From Sphaerolaimus hirsutus (taxonomy: Eukaryota; Nematoda; Chromadorea; Monhysterida; Sphaerolaimidae): DNA of 64,000 bases. The notes beneath the pieces are model-generated. The model did not search any database and was not told the origin of the DNA. It saw only the letters and a list, made by a program, of their open reading frames with translations. The stretch lies in the NCBI GenBank assembly GCA_964036195.1, contig OZ038450.1:9178701-9242700 (forward strand). Direction: 5' to 3'. The position numbers were made by a program, and so were the translations under genes. Positions 25,170 through 37,600 of the stretch are shown piece by piece (position 1 is the stretch's first letter; every line of letters begins with the position of its first letter).

Positions 25170-25418
25170 TATACTCGGCGTACGTGATACTCTACCCTCG
25201 CACTGATTTATGTCTCGTGTTGGAAGCGTGCCAGTGATTATTAAATCATGCGATTTCCGTAAAAATATGAAAAAAATTCATCGATGTGAATATGTTAATG
25301 AAAAACATTATAACAACAATCAATTTTGTCATCTTTTTTGAAACTCGGACGCGTTAACCATCGTTGGCACACTTCCAGCGGGAACCACGCGTGCAGGGTG
25401 TAAAGTAACCGGAGTATA
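25170..25418. mobile_element. Family F2 element, copy 2 (inverted)
   Basis: Bounded by TATACTCGGCG and ACCGGAGTATA. It is the reverse complement of the copy at 21213-21464 over nearly its whole length. Confidence 0.85.
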
Positions 25419-26934
25419 GGTACATACAAATAATTTTACGTCTGCGGTTGAATATAATTTAGATCGATTAAGTCATTGTGAGATCGATACCATTTACTCT
25501 ATGCCCAGCGCATGCGCAAGCAATATTAGCAACCGTTTGTGGCAGTTTTTTTAGCAGCGGCATATCAAGAGCTCACTGGTGGTTTTCTGCCGATGCTGAA
25601 AATGTTTTCACCAAGAAAACCAATCCACGAACACGGCAATGTGCAGTGCAATGCGAATTGGAACGCTACGCGCTAAAAACGGCATTTTTAAAAGTTTTCA
25701 TTCCACTCAGCGGTAGTCCAAGCAATTTTTCTGCCCCACAATTCACCACCCATATAATATGCATAAAATGCACGAAACATAAAGCACCAAGGGCGTCTTA
25801 GCCAAATTTGGAATCTTTCCGGTTCCTGAAGTCTGAAACATGCGTAAAACGTGCATCCATGCATTTCCCCACTCTTTTGTGTTGTGTTTTGACGGTTGCA
25901 CGCGCGCCGCCTTTCCATGGGCGGCTTTTTCACGAGACGTTTACGTTTCCCATGGGATAAGTGCCGTAACTTTAGACTTCAACGTAGGAAAAGTTTCGAA
26001 ATGCCTAAAGCATGGTTGCGGTGTTGTGCTGATGCGAAATAACGAGCGGACTTACGCAGACATAGCCATTTTACTTGTATTGAAGGGTGGTTTGTATATT
26101 TATTTGAATAAATCTACACTTAGGTAAATAGGTATTTCCAGCTTAATTGTCTTCCATTCTGCGGGTTAAATTGTAAATATATCTACCTAGCTTTCAACAA
26201 TATTGTGTAGCGCAATTTCATAAAACCTTGTGGCTTATTGTACTCCTGTGGCCAAGTGATGGGGGACAGAGCCCATGCATAGCTAATAATAAACTTTTAC
26301 TCAAAGCCGTGCCATTCACATGCACGCAATATGACACCGTTGCCCATTCTCATTGTTGAATGTGTTTGCATTTGTAAAAGTATTTACAATGATAATGCTT
26401 TATAACACCTAAACGATTTGTTCCAGCCATGTGACGTGTCAGAAACTAGTGTAATACGGCAGCGAAAGGTTTTGTAGCCACAACATGTTTTCGCTATTTG
26501 TTTCTCCGCATTTACGCACAGTAATCTCTACTTTTTTCAGCGCAACTAATCCTTATTTACATGATTTAAAGGTTAAATATTCATAAATTTTTGGAAGTAT
26601 GATATTTACTGAATATACGAATTTAGGTATGTGCATAAAATGTATTTTGAGCAGCATAATCAGCTGAACCCAGCTGGCGTCAGCTGATCATGTCAGCGCT
26701 AGTGATAAAATGGCGCTACGGCGCCGCGCTGAACGTTGATAGACAATGATGTCAAAGTTTTTTGAGAACACGAAATGACTTTCTGCGTTCTCTTGGTTGT
26801 GTTTCCACTGAAGCACAGAAGTGTAAAAACACTGTTCTTATCATCAAAAGACGTCGTCTTTACAAAAATTTCAGTCATCGCGCTAAATAGCTTTTCCTAG
26901 AAAGAGAATCAAGTCCGTATTATGCACGTTGAAC
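25419..26934. other. Spacer without recognised features
   Basis: Short open frames only, none with recognisable domains or consistent GC-rich third positions. Confidence 0.4.
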
Positions 26935-27436
26935 TACCGTATTTCCTCGAAATACCCCCCTTGAATTACCCCCCCACGAAATACCCCCAGGTGTTTTTGA
27001 GCTGGGGAAAAAATAAACACCCCCTCGAAATACCCCCTTCTGAAATGATGTACATCATGTATGCAATGTACATGATGTATTTATTGCTGCCGGTTTGCAC
27101 CGCAGCTACACATATACGTAGTGAAAGTAGAGAATGTACGTTATTATATTAGGTTGTCAACTAAGTAACATTAATTTTTTGCGATCACACATACGCAAAA
27201 AATTAAGGTTACTTAGTTGACAACCTAATACCTAAATATATCCTCTTTCATCAAATATAACCCATTCATTACCGGTTTTGGGCATTTTTCGAAGTATTGT
27301 TTACTACTAGGTAAATTCCCGAAAATTTCTGGCGGAATAATAAACCCCCCTCGGATAAGCCCCCCCTCGAAATACCCCCTCAAAATTTCCACTCTGAAAA
27401 AATGACCCCCCTGGGGGTATTTCGAGGAAATACGGT
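26935..27436. mobile_element. Family D element, copy 3, hosting a mariner-type MITE
   Basis: Starts TACCGTATTTCCTCGAAATA and ends with the complement TATTTCGAGGAAATACGGTA. C-rich subterminal blocks CGAAATACCCCC recur. Interrupted at 27149-27228. Confidence 0.88.
27149..27228. mobile_element. 80 bp mariner-type MITE flanked by TA
   Basis: TTAGGTTGTCAACTAAGTAA at the left and its complement at the right, arms about 35 bp, flanked by TA on each side (27147-27148, 27229-27230). The ends resemble mariner terminal repeats, which begin TTAGGTTG. Confidence 0.88.
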
Positions 27437-27969
27437 AAGTAAATATGACATGTGAATTGATAATTTCGTGTTTTAGCTGGGTTCTTGACATCGTTAGCTA
27501 TGGCACTTAATCCGCCCGCATTTGCATAGTGTTTTCCACGGTCTTAAAGTTCATTACCCCATCGCGTTAGTCTGTCGTACTACTGATAGTAAATACCGAG
27601 CCACAGAAGGCATGCGAAAGCGCAAATACCACATGTTGCCTATTTTAAGCCGCCGCCATGTGAAGCGGCTGCGCGATATACAATGTCGCATCATACTTTC
27701 CCTTGGATCAGGATACATATAGTATCCCCGCGGCTATTTCATTGCCCCTTTTATTGCTGCTCATAGAGTGGAAGGTCATTGTTTACAGCCGCCGACACGC
27801 TTTATCACTGTCAAGTTTGTAGTGCGGCGCGCCCGTCGCGCAGCTGATCACTGTGGCTTTGGTTATACACTTGTACTTCTACGGCTTTGTTTTATCTGAG
27901 CTTCCTTCACATATGCGCTGAGGTGGTTATTTTAATGATGCATTTACGTTGTTAGCGATGAAACAAACT
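27437..27969. other. Spacer without recognised features
   Basis: Nothing recognisable on either strand. Confidence 0.4.
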
Positions 27970-28610
27970 GAGGCGTCCAATTCTAAAAGTCGACAAGTCC
28001 AAAATAGGAAAATTTCGAGTTAGGCCCGGAAACGTCATCTGGGGCTATTTCCGCACATTTTTCATCATTTTCCATAAATTTTTTGACCTCACATGCCCAT
28101 ATGGCATAGTGCCAAATTTGACATTTTTTGGGAAAAATGCAAAAAAATTGGGCAAGAAGTCGACAAGTCCACTTAGTTTTAGGCTAAAAGTCGACAAGTC
28201 CATCCTCCGCATCCTCTTTTATGGGAAAAAAACGCTAGAAATGTTATAAGTCCACTATGGGCACCGATTTCTAAAAGTCGACAAGTGCATAAATTTCCCA
28301 TAAGGCAGGCCCAACGCGGGCGGGAACAAAAATGTTCTCGCGTGCAAGAAGGCGACAAGTCCATTTCCATCCCCAAAACAGTTTTGCTCTGACCGAATGG
28401 AATTTTATGGACACCCCATTTTTCACATATAGGTTGAGATTAGGGGCTCAAAATTTGACACTTTATTGTCAACATATGGAACTTAATGGAAAGCATGAGA
28501 GAGCCAAATTGGACACGCACCTAGGGCCTGGAATTGGGTTTGAAACTTAAAATGCGATTTACTCAAAATCGCATTTTGTGGACTTGTCGACTTTTAGAAT
28601 TAAACGCCTC
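27970..28610. mobile_element. Family P inverted-repeat element, copy 1
   Basis: Ends GAGGCGTCCAATTCTAAAAG and the complement CTTTTAGAATTAAACGCCTC. Internally the word AAAGTCGACAAGTCCA recurs at least five times. No clear target duplication. Confidence 0.82.
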
Positions 28611-28702
28611 AACTATTGGTGTCTGATACATATTTTATCATGAAAAACCATGCTATAATTTTACATGTTTACATAGCGTTAAATGGAGCAAAAGCTTGAT
28701 AT

Positions 28703-28895
28703 TATACTCGGCGGACATCACGCTTAGTATGGAAACCTACCATAACCCATCTGAATGATGAACCAAATAATCATACAGTTTTTCATCATAATATTTTTTT
28801 TACTATGCAATAATTAATTACGAAATTTATCACAAGATTTTATTCATTAAATTATGGCGGTATTCTGTCACATACTTTGCGACCCGCTGAGTATA
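28703..28895. mobile_element. Family F element, copy 1
   Basis: Bounded by TATACTCGGCGGACATCACG and CCGCTGAGTATAC. Subterminal ACCTACCATAACCCATCTGA faces ATTATGGCGGTATTCTG at the other end. Confidence 0.85.
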
Positions 28896-30456
28896 CGTAA
28901 ATATGTCCCCGTTTCACCTTACCAATTAATGAAAGACAACCGCCCCAGTTTCAAGCGTAGTGTTGTTTTATTTACCGAATTCAGTATCAATTTTATGGTC
29001 TGTCGACGCATGAAATAATCAGCAAAAAGACCATTTTCTACCTACCAACCATAAATTGCGTGTTAGCTTCTACTTCACTGAGCAAAAGCATGAAATTACC
29101 TCGATGGGCCCAGCCCAGGCGATCGCTTGATGGCAGATCGGGATGAAAATTAATTTTACATAACTACTTTGTAGCCAGTTATGGGTTATTGTGCGCATTA
29201 TAAACCGTATTGCAATGAACATAGACTCTCCTGCAAATCAATTGCGAACACCGGTAAAATACCGCTGTGCGCACTTTTTCCAAAGACGGACGAAAGTAAG
29301 CCATTTCGATGGCAGCCTGCATCCAGGTGCAGCTCGACCGAACTCAAAGTGTAGGTACCGAATGCGGTCGCGCAGTGCACTTTCATAGGCGGGACCGCAC
29401 CGGAGGCAGATGGCACATGCTGCGAGCTTGTCGCTGCGCCCTTCGCAAGGTGTTGCCACTTGGCGCTCATAAAATCGAGGGAACACGGCCGGCGCAAAAA
29501 GCGTCTGCAAAAGCCCGCAATTCCGCTCGACCAGTTTTATTTCGCTTGCAGCGGCGGCAGTTGCGCTAAGCTGCCGCGTTCGATGCGCGTTCCGTTTTGT
29601 TTTGGCCGCTCTATGTAGCTCACTGTGATCTATCTCACTGTAGCTCACTGTAGCTCTGGAAGAACTGTGCATAGTGTTTCAGTTACACCTGCGATAGTTT
29701 CATCGAATTTTACGCCGAATTATATTTCATCGAATTAAGTATTATACACCACTTTAGCAGGTATTTACATCGCTAATACACAATTTCCGATTTTAGATGG
29801 AATCCAGACATACGGTGTTCTTGTAGTGTAAAAAATACTCAAGCACATCTCCTTTGCACCAGCAGCACACGCATTGCATGTGCTGCGCTCTTTCTGAAAT
29901 GCGGATGGGTCGTTTTTGGCGCATGATAAAAGAAAAATAGGAACGAGTGTGAATGTAGTGCGCTGCATCGGTTGTGGGTCGCAAAGAATTGGTTGTATCC
30001 CCCTAAACAAGTGACACTCAAACCCGTCCAATGTTCCCAAGAGCCGCCGCGGCGTTTCCGCTCGCTGACAGCTTCCCGCCGTCAAAATAATCTTCATGGA
30101 TGAAGGGAGGGCATTCCCATGGTACCCTTCGCTTCGGACAGCATTTTCCTCCCGCTACGTTCACCAGTGCGGCTGGAACCAATGTTGTCGCTTTTTTGCT
30201 TCAGAGACACGCGAACCATGTGTGGATCCTGGTCCCAGTCTCAATTTGTACGTCAGGCGCTCGTAATGCTTATAGAGGACACCTTACAGGCACCTTACCT
30301 TCTAATTGAATTTGTCCCCTGGAGTGCATGGATCGCCCATGCTTACATATTTATGTATTTATTTGGAGCAGGTCCGTTCCTTAAATATTTGGACACCTAG
30401 ATACTTTCCTATGAAGAGGACAATTTCCAGTACGACATCAGGTATATTTATTTAGG
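28896..30456. other. Spacer, GC-rich at 29300-29600
   Basis: No gene recognised; the GC-rich part has overlapping open frames on both strands without similarity, as GC-rich DNA often does. Confidence 0.35.
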
Positions 30457-30645
30457 TATACGCGACGGACATCACACTTAGTATGAAAACCTACCATAAC
30501 CCATCTGAATAATGAGCCAAAACTTTTACATTTTTTCATCATAATATTTCGTTTTTAATATGAAATAATTAATTGCGAAATTAATCGCAAAATTTTATTC
30601 ATAGAATTATGGTAGGTTTTCATACTGTGCTGTCTGCTGAGTATA
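30457..30645. mobile_element. Family F element, copy 2
   Basis: Bounded by TATACGCGACGGACATCACA and CTGCTGAGTATAC, with the family's ACCTACCATAACCCATCTGA motif and TTCATAGAATTATGGTAGG at the far side. Confidence 0.85.
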
Positions 30646-32126
30646 CTTATTTATATTCCTATGGAAATGTTTCGGTATTCCCAGCAGACTTCCGCAGTAT
30701 TTGACGAAATTAGATATTTTATAAATATTTACCGCAGATTCCTTGTTGTTTGAGGTGGAATTTTTTTCAACTGAATAGAAAAGTTCGCAGTGGCGTGTGC
30801 GACAGCATTTGGAAATGTCCCAACCAGCCGCAAAGTGTGTCTGGGTCTATTTATGTTTTCGCTCGGCTATTTTTGCTGAAATGCAGTACTCAAAACGCGA
30901 TTTGCGAAGTAAATACATAGGGTCCCGTATTATTCTCAGAATAAAATTCCTTTCCCTATAGTATTTTTTATAAAAATGATCTATCAAATTTGTCTCAAAC
31001 TCCTTTGAAGTACCATTTTCGCATTTAAAAACAGTCTCGTTCCAACGTCTATACCTGAGCAGTGTGCTAATTCGCATGGTAGTCATAGCGAGCGTGTGCT
31101 CTGCATAGTGCACAGCTGGACGCCACGAGCGCAGCCGCAGATAATTTTGCATGGAGGCAAAAACAGTCGTCCAAGTGGAACCGGCCGCCGTGCCGCGTGA
31201 TCGATCATTTACATGGATTTGACGGCTTGTCGCCGCGCCGCTCAGCCCCCGGCGGCGAATATGTCCTCCAACGGAGTATCCATGGAAATTTGACTGTTCA
31301 ATGTCTTCCGTGGATATTTGTGAACGTTTTTATGATCGTGTAGCGTGAAATAATGCATATTGATGAATATTTAATGTAATGTGTTTCTTTGGAAGATGGC
31401 GTAGTACTTTTTGTACACTTTAACACGTCGTTTTTACCGTGTGCATGGAAAAGAACTGTGAACTCCGTGAGTTCTTTTACCGTGAAATGTCTGAAACTGT
31501 CATGAATCAATTTTATGGAGGCAATTTCACGCTCGAACTTACACGCCCAATTCACCTGCGCACAACTTCATACGCATGCATGCAAATTTTATCAATACAT
31601 GCATAGTACACTTAAAATACGATTTTCAAAGTTTATTGTTTTGATAGTTCCAGCGTCGCGCAATTACGCCAATTTTTTTTCAATCACGGCACTTAAAAAA
31701 TTAATAGACTCAGTTTTGTACGATTTCTTTTTTCCTAGTAAATATTTGGCATTTATTCGCATTTTTATGAATTCAGTCTAACCTGTGCTGCAAGCTACAA
31801 CTAAAACTAAGATTCTATATTCACGTTTGTCTTAAGACAAAACTGACAATATATTTCGAACGACAGTTGTTTTGCGACACCGTTGTTTGGCCACGGGATG
31901 ACTGGGTCCCGGGTCTCCCCGCCCACACTCACGACTAGCGTACCAAAAATGGGTGTTTTTCAGAAAATATGATTACATATAATCTCAGAAAATCGTTCAA
32001 AAAATACAATAAAATGAAATCTATCAGAAAAAATGCCGAGAAAGTATTTTTTTTAATAAATTTTTTTTATATTCTCTATGAAAAATATATAAATCTGCCA
32101 GAGATTTTTGACACGCTACTCACGAT
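30646..32126. other. Spacer without recognised features
   Basis: AT-rich, no supported coding sequence. Confidence 0.4.
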
Positions 32127-32268
32127 TAGTGATGTAAAAAGCGTCAAGACATTGGCGCCAAGCGCCGAATCCGCCAATGGCGCCGCAGCGACGTGGCGCT
32201 AAGCGCCATAAAGGCATCTTTTTGGCGCTGGCGCCAGATGTCAGCGCCATGGCGGTTTTACATCACTA
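32127..32268. mobile_element. hAT-like MITE rich in TGGCGC words (family N)
   Basis: Ends TAGTGATGTAAAA and TTTTACATCACTA, similar to hAT termini. The interior is made of GGCGC/GCGCC palindromes resembling those inside family H. Flanking 8-mers do not match, so the target duplication has decayed or the limits differ. Confidence 0.65.
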
Positions 32269-34629
32269 GTCAAGCCAACTAACTCTTTGTGCGCCACCGT
32301 TGATTGACTGCGGATTTCATTGGCACTGTTTGAATAAATTAAAGGTGTTCACACCATTCATTCTGTGCACTGGTATTGTGCTGCGCTTTTGATTGTTCGA
32401 TCATCGAAAAGTTGGGTATTGTTGATATTTTTTGTGGTTGAAAGATTGTTTGGAGGTCTGCCAACTGCAGTGTAAGCTTATTTAGCATTATTTCGGTGTT
32501 GAATTGCGATAGTTATGTTTGCACAGCGCCAAACAGCATTATGCAGATTATTTTTTTTATTCGACGCAGCGATCCACTTAGAAATCGAGGTTTGAGTTCA
32601 CCTGTCAAATGCATTTCAAATTCTGCCATTGAAATCTATCCCGCTGTAAAACACACATGTATTGTACTTGTAAATACGTATTGGATGTATTTGCCAGTCG
32701 GTTCAATTCCCCACAATATTTGCGTTTGATTTACATACATGTCGCAAATGCATTTTTGCGAAAAAAAATTGCATCTCCGGCACACTTTTTCCATTTATCG
32801 GTGATTCAGATATCTAAATTAGGATGCCGCGAAATCATATTTACGTGAACATTCTGCGAACGAGAATAAAACCGTGCTCCCTCGGACATCAGCGATTCCC
32901 TGTGTTACAGAAGTCTGGCCTGGCGGATGTGGAAGGTGTTATTTATATTTATTTCACACTTCCTGTCATTGGGTTGACATTTCTATTTATATAATCCAAG
33001 TAGCGTTGTTCGTGTTGCCAAGAAGTGGCCACCGAAATGTGTATAACAAAAGTTATTATAATATGTTAGAAATTTTTCAGTGACTTGAGTTTTGGAAAAT
33101 TTCATTACACTGCGTTCTTTTTTTCGTTTTTCTTTTGTCTAAAATTGAGTCCTTCTCTCGAAAACAAAACTTTTGTTTCTTATAAAAAGCTGATGTTAAA
33201 AAACCTTGGTATTTTATGTGGACGAATCTCGTGCAACATCGAAACATAGAAATAAGTTTCTGTGTTTCGGGTGTAAATATTTTCTCGATAACATAGGTAG
33301 ATATATTTATCATGCCCATAACCACTTTGAATTGGCCATCTCGACCACAGTGTGTCTAACCCGCTATTTATGTTGATCACTTAGGTAAATCATGGCACAT
33401 TTCTCATTGTCTGGGTCAGGTGCTGAAATGTGACAGAGAAAAGTGACCCAAGTAAAATTCCAGCGAAAGTAAATACATGTGCACCGCATCAAATACTCCC
33501 CACTTCACCCGAAACACGCTGAACAAATTCCGCGCATTTTGTCCATGCAAAACCGCACAGTTCCCCCGGTTAATTCGTTCGAAAATGCACAAATTCGCTA
33601 ATGTAGAACAGGAAGCACGTGTTGAAATATTTCGCGAACATGTAGCACAGGTTCATTGTGATTCCATTTACGCGCTCAACAAAATAGACACGGGCAGGTT
33701 AATGGAGGCAAAATGTGGCAAACTGATTTGCATCATTATTGCGGGCGGCGCCATGCGGAAACATGCGCGGCTGCATGATAAATGGGTCCAAACAGTAAAG
33801 TGCAATGTGTCTGTCTGTTCAAAAAGTCTACGAATGACCCCGACTGTGAAATAGATAAATGTTGATTTAGTAGCAGAGAATTGAATTATGAAAGGCTGTA
33901 AAATACAAATTGTTGTTTTTTTGGCACTGTATTGTTCTTTTACGAGGTATTCTCGGAATTCAGTCTTAATGATATCATAAAAATCCATTTTGAACACGGT
34001 TACGTTCTCCAGAAACCAATGTGTATTACTCCCAATTTTGTCTGTTTTCACGGCAGTAGTAAATGTACAATTCTCATGCATGACAAGTAAACCACCTGCG
34101 ATCGTCACATGCCATTACTTTTAATATGCTCGTCGCAGTTATGATTTGATTATGAGCTGGCCTATAACTGATTGACTCGCTTAATTGTGGTTGCGGAGTT
34201 GACTGTTTTCCGGCGGTCAACTCGAAAATGGCTTTCACGTTAATCAGCCTTTCTTAGTGTAAACTTCGAGTTCACGATAATGCCAAAAATGTTGCCCTCC
34301 GACAACTAAATGAGTGTAAAAAAGACGGACAATAATTGTTCCAGTTGCCTAACGCATTTTCTCAGTTGACTCGATCCGTGGTAAACTACTGTGCACAGCG
34401 CCAACGTTGTGATCGCTCTATCGACTCTGCAAACACCTCCCGATTATTATCAATTTCAGGAATCTACCGACTAGCATCCAGCCATCCATATCGCAATTTC
34501 AATTTCGCAACTGCCACGCAATTAAAATTATCGCCAGTACGCCGACATGCGCTTATAAAACCATAACGAGGAACAGAAACCTCTATAGCAGCTAAACCTA
34601 CTGCCGGTGGCAGCTAATCAATTTCAATC
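32269..34629. other. Spacer immediately upstream of the integrin gene
   Basis: Should contain at least part of the integrin promoter and 5' UTR. No TATA box or initiator could be assigned. An open frame at 33477-33854 has no recognisable similarity and AT-rich codon ends, so it is not called. Confidence 0.35.
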
Positions 34630-37600
34630 ATGGAACTACAGTTATCACTTATAGTTACAATCTACGTTTCACTGTACTGTTGCCTAGCTGAATGCTTCAA
34701 TGTCGACCTGCCAACTAGAATAGTTCACCGGACCGGTGCGGAGTCGTGGTTCGGCTTTTCGGTACAACTTTACAGGTAAATACATACCGTTTATTTATAC
34801 CGTATTTCCTTGAAATAGCCTGGCGTCTATTGACTTAATATAAGTACCTATGTAATTGGTGTAAACCAGGTTCTAAAGTAACAAAGTCATTGTTTTTAAC
34901 GCGTGTTCTGCATTGCCTGGATCACAAACTGCAGCTTTTGTCATTTACGTTCTCTTTATACTCAATTTGGGGGGGGGGGGTATTTCGAGGGCGGGGGTAT
35001 TTCAAGGGCGAGGGTATTTCGGGGGAGACCGGGGTTATAATCAGACCCAATTTCAACAACAACTTTCAGAGTTTCACGGTCATTTTCAGAGATTTTCACA
35101 ACACGGTCATTTTCAGAGATGGGAACCGGCCGGACAGCGAGGTGTGGGCGCTGGTGGGCGCGCCGCGCGACCAGAGCCCCGTGCAGCGCGACATCAGAAA
35201 GGGCGGCCGGGTCTACCGCTGCGCCACGGACGCGCCGCGCTGCCAGAGTGTTGATGTTTTCGAGCGACTGGGTGAGTTTGCAGCTGCACTGCCGCTAGCG
35301 CAGCGGCGTGTTGCCAGCTTTTGATTGTGGTCTAGGCGGACTGCTTTCATAGATGATGCATTTTTTGGCCCATAATACATATTTTGGCCGCATTTCACCG
35401 TTGTTTGCAATGACATTTAGTCCGAATACCTACTTACCTGTAACAGTTGATAGAACTTACTTTGCAGTAAGTTCAATCAGCTACTAAATATTTACACACC
35501 TATTTGGCCTGATCTTAACATTCACCTAAGGTTTTTTATTTCCACCCCAAAGTCCAATGTCAACATGTTTTCTTCTACTCAACTACTGCATTCTTTCTAT
35601 CTCCCGCAATTTCACTTGCACTGCATGGTGATTTATTTAGGTTTGCATTTAGCAATATCTCACAACTGCAACCCAAGCTAACAAAAGACCCCCTTACGTC
35701 CTTTACACCACAGAGCGAATCCACAATGAGCTTATAAACAATGCAACCAGTACGTTTCCCATAGCGAAGCTTTTTGATGTTGTTTTGTGTTTGAAGACTT
35801 GTGAAATGGTTTTGTCCAGTGTGTGTGTCATTTCACCGTATTTGTGGAAGTCATGAAACGTCTCGTCAGTAGTAAAGATTTAAAAAATTATCGTGTTAAT
35901 TCCATATGTAAATGTATATGTAAATAAGTGTAAATGTATGTATAATAATGTATTTACCGTATTTCCTCGAATTACCCCCCTCAAAATTCTCACTCTGAAA
36001 AAATAAACCCCCTGGGGGTATTTCGAGGATATACGGTACAAGTTTTGTGCATTTTTCACGGTGCATTTTTCCACCAAAAAACCACGGCGCAGTGATAGTA
36101 GTAATCCAGCACATCTCGAAATCCCCCCCCCCAATAAAACCGCACAACCCCACCCCAATGCCAGGCAACGCGCGGGGCTTGAACGGCTCCGAGCAGGTGG
36201 AATTGGAGTCGAAAGCGAACCAATGGCTGGGCGCCACGCTGGCGGCCAGCAGCGACGGCACCACGGTGGTCGCCTGCGCGCCCAGATATATCTACTACTA
36301 CACCAGGGACGATAGAAATGGACCCACTGGCTATTGCTACCTGGCTACAAATAACTTCAACAATGTGGAGATGTTGACCCCGGGAAGGGATGATAGTGAG
36401 TGTTTTGGGGTGGGGAAGGGTACTGTGGGGCTAGATTCAATGTGGCCACGCACACTAGCACGCCACTGAAATTTGGGAACTCAAAAATCTGTTTTGATCG
36501 GATTTGAGAATGAATGATTTTTGATCACCGTCACCATTATAGTTGACAGACTCCTCATTCTGAGGAACTCAAATGTGTTCAAAACAGACTTTTGAGTTTC
36601 CAAATTTCTGTGATATACTAGTGTGCGCAGTGCCGTTGAGAACGTAAAGGGCTTTTCACATGTCGGCCGCCTTTAATTCCAATTAAATTTTGGGCCCATG
36701 GGTTGCAAAGGATGGAAATCAATAAATAAAAACGTTTCAGGATTCTGGGGCCAGCACCGACTGGGCTACGGCATGTTCGGCTTCAGCGCTGGCGTGAGCC
36801 GTGACGGCGACAAGGTGTTCATGGCGGGGCCCGGCTCCTGGTACTGGCAGGGCGCCATCTCAGTCACCAATACTGAAAGGTCGGCACCCAACATCACACA
36901 TTGCAGTGTGATCAGTTTTCAACTTCAAACAGTCGATAAGTCCACTTCCCACTGATAATAGACGTTCTCGAAAATGTTCTGGCGTGCAAGAAGTCGACAA
37001 GTCTATTTCCCTCCCCAAAACATTTCTGCACTGTCCAAATGGCATTTTATGGACACCCCATTTTTGACACAGGTAGGGTGTACATTTTGACACATATACT
37101 CAAAATCGCATTTTGTCGACTTCTCGACTGTTAGAATTAGAACTTAATTAGAATTAGACTGTTAGCACCGAAAAACAAGTCTACAATTAGGAAATAACTT
37201 CTAACAACAATAAACTCGACCAAGCCAACCCACTCCCCCCCTCTCCACAGGACAGCGGACACAAAATGGACCTTCGAAGGGGAACAAGACATGGACAACC
37301 GCTACATGGGCTACGCCACCGCCGTGGGCGACTTCGACGGCGACGGCTTCGACGACGTGGCCGTCAGCGTGCCCAGGGACAAGTTCGTCGTCGGCGCCGT
37401 CGCCCTGTACAGATACGACTTGAAGAGTTTGAAGAATATTTCTGGGGAGCAGGATGGGTCGTATTTTGGCTATGGATTGGCGGCTACTGATGTTGATGGG
37501 GATAGGTGTGTTTGTTTATGCGTTGATTATTGTGACAGTACACGTTGCTTCCTTCGGCCCCAATATTTACCATAAATCCTCGAATATGTCCCCATTTCGA

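Noticed and set aside
29238-29672. 144-codon minus-strand frame in a GC-rich spacer
   Set aside because: Overlapping frames on both strands, Arg/Ala-rich chance composition, no recognisable motif.
33477-33854. 125-codon open frame on the plus strand
   Set aside because: No recognisable domain, codon ends unlike the real exons, and overlapped by an equally long frame on the other strand.
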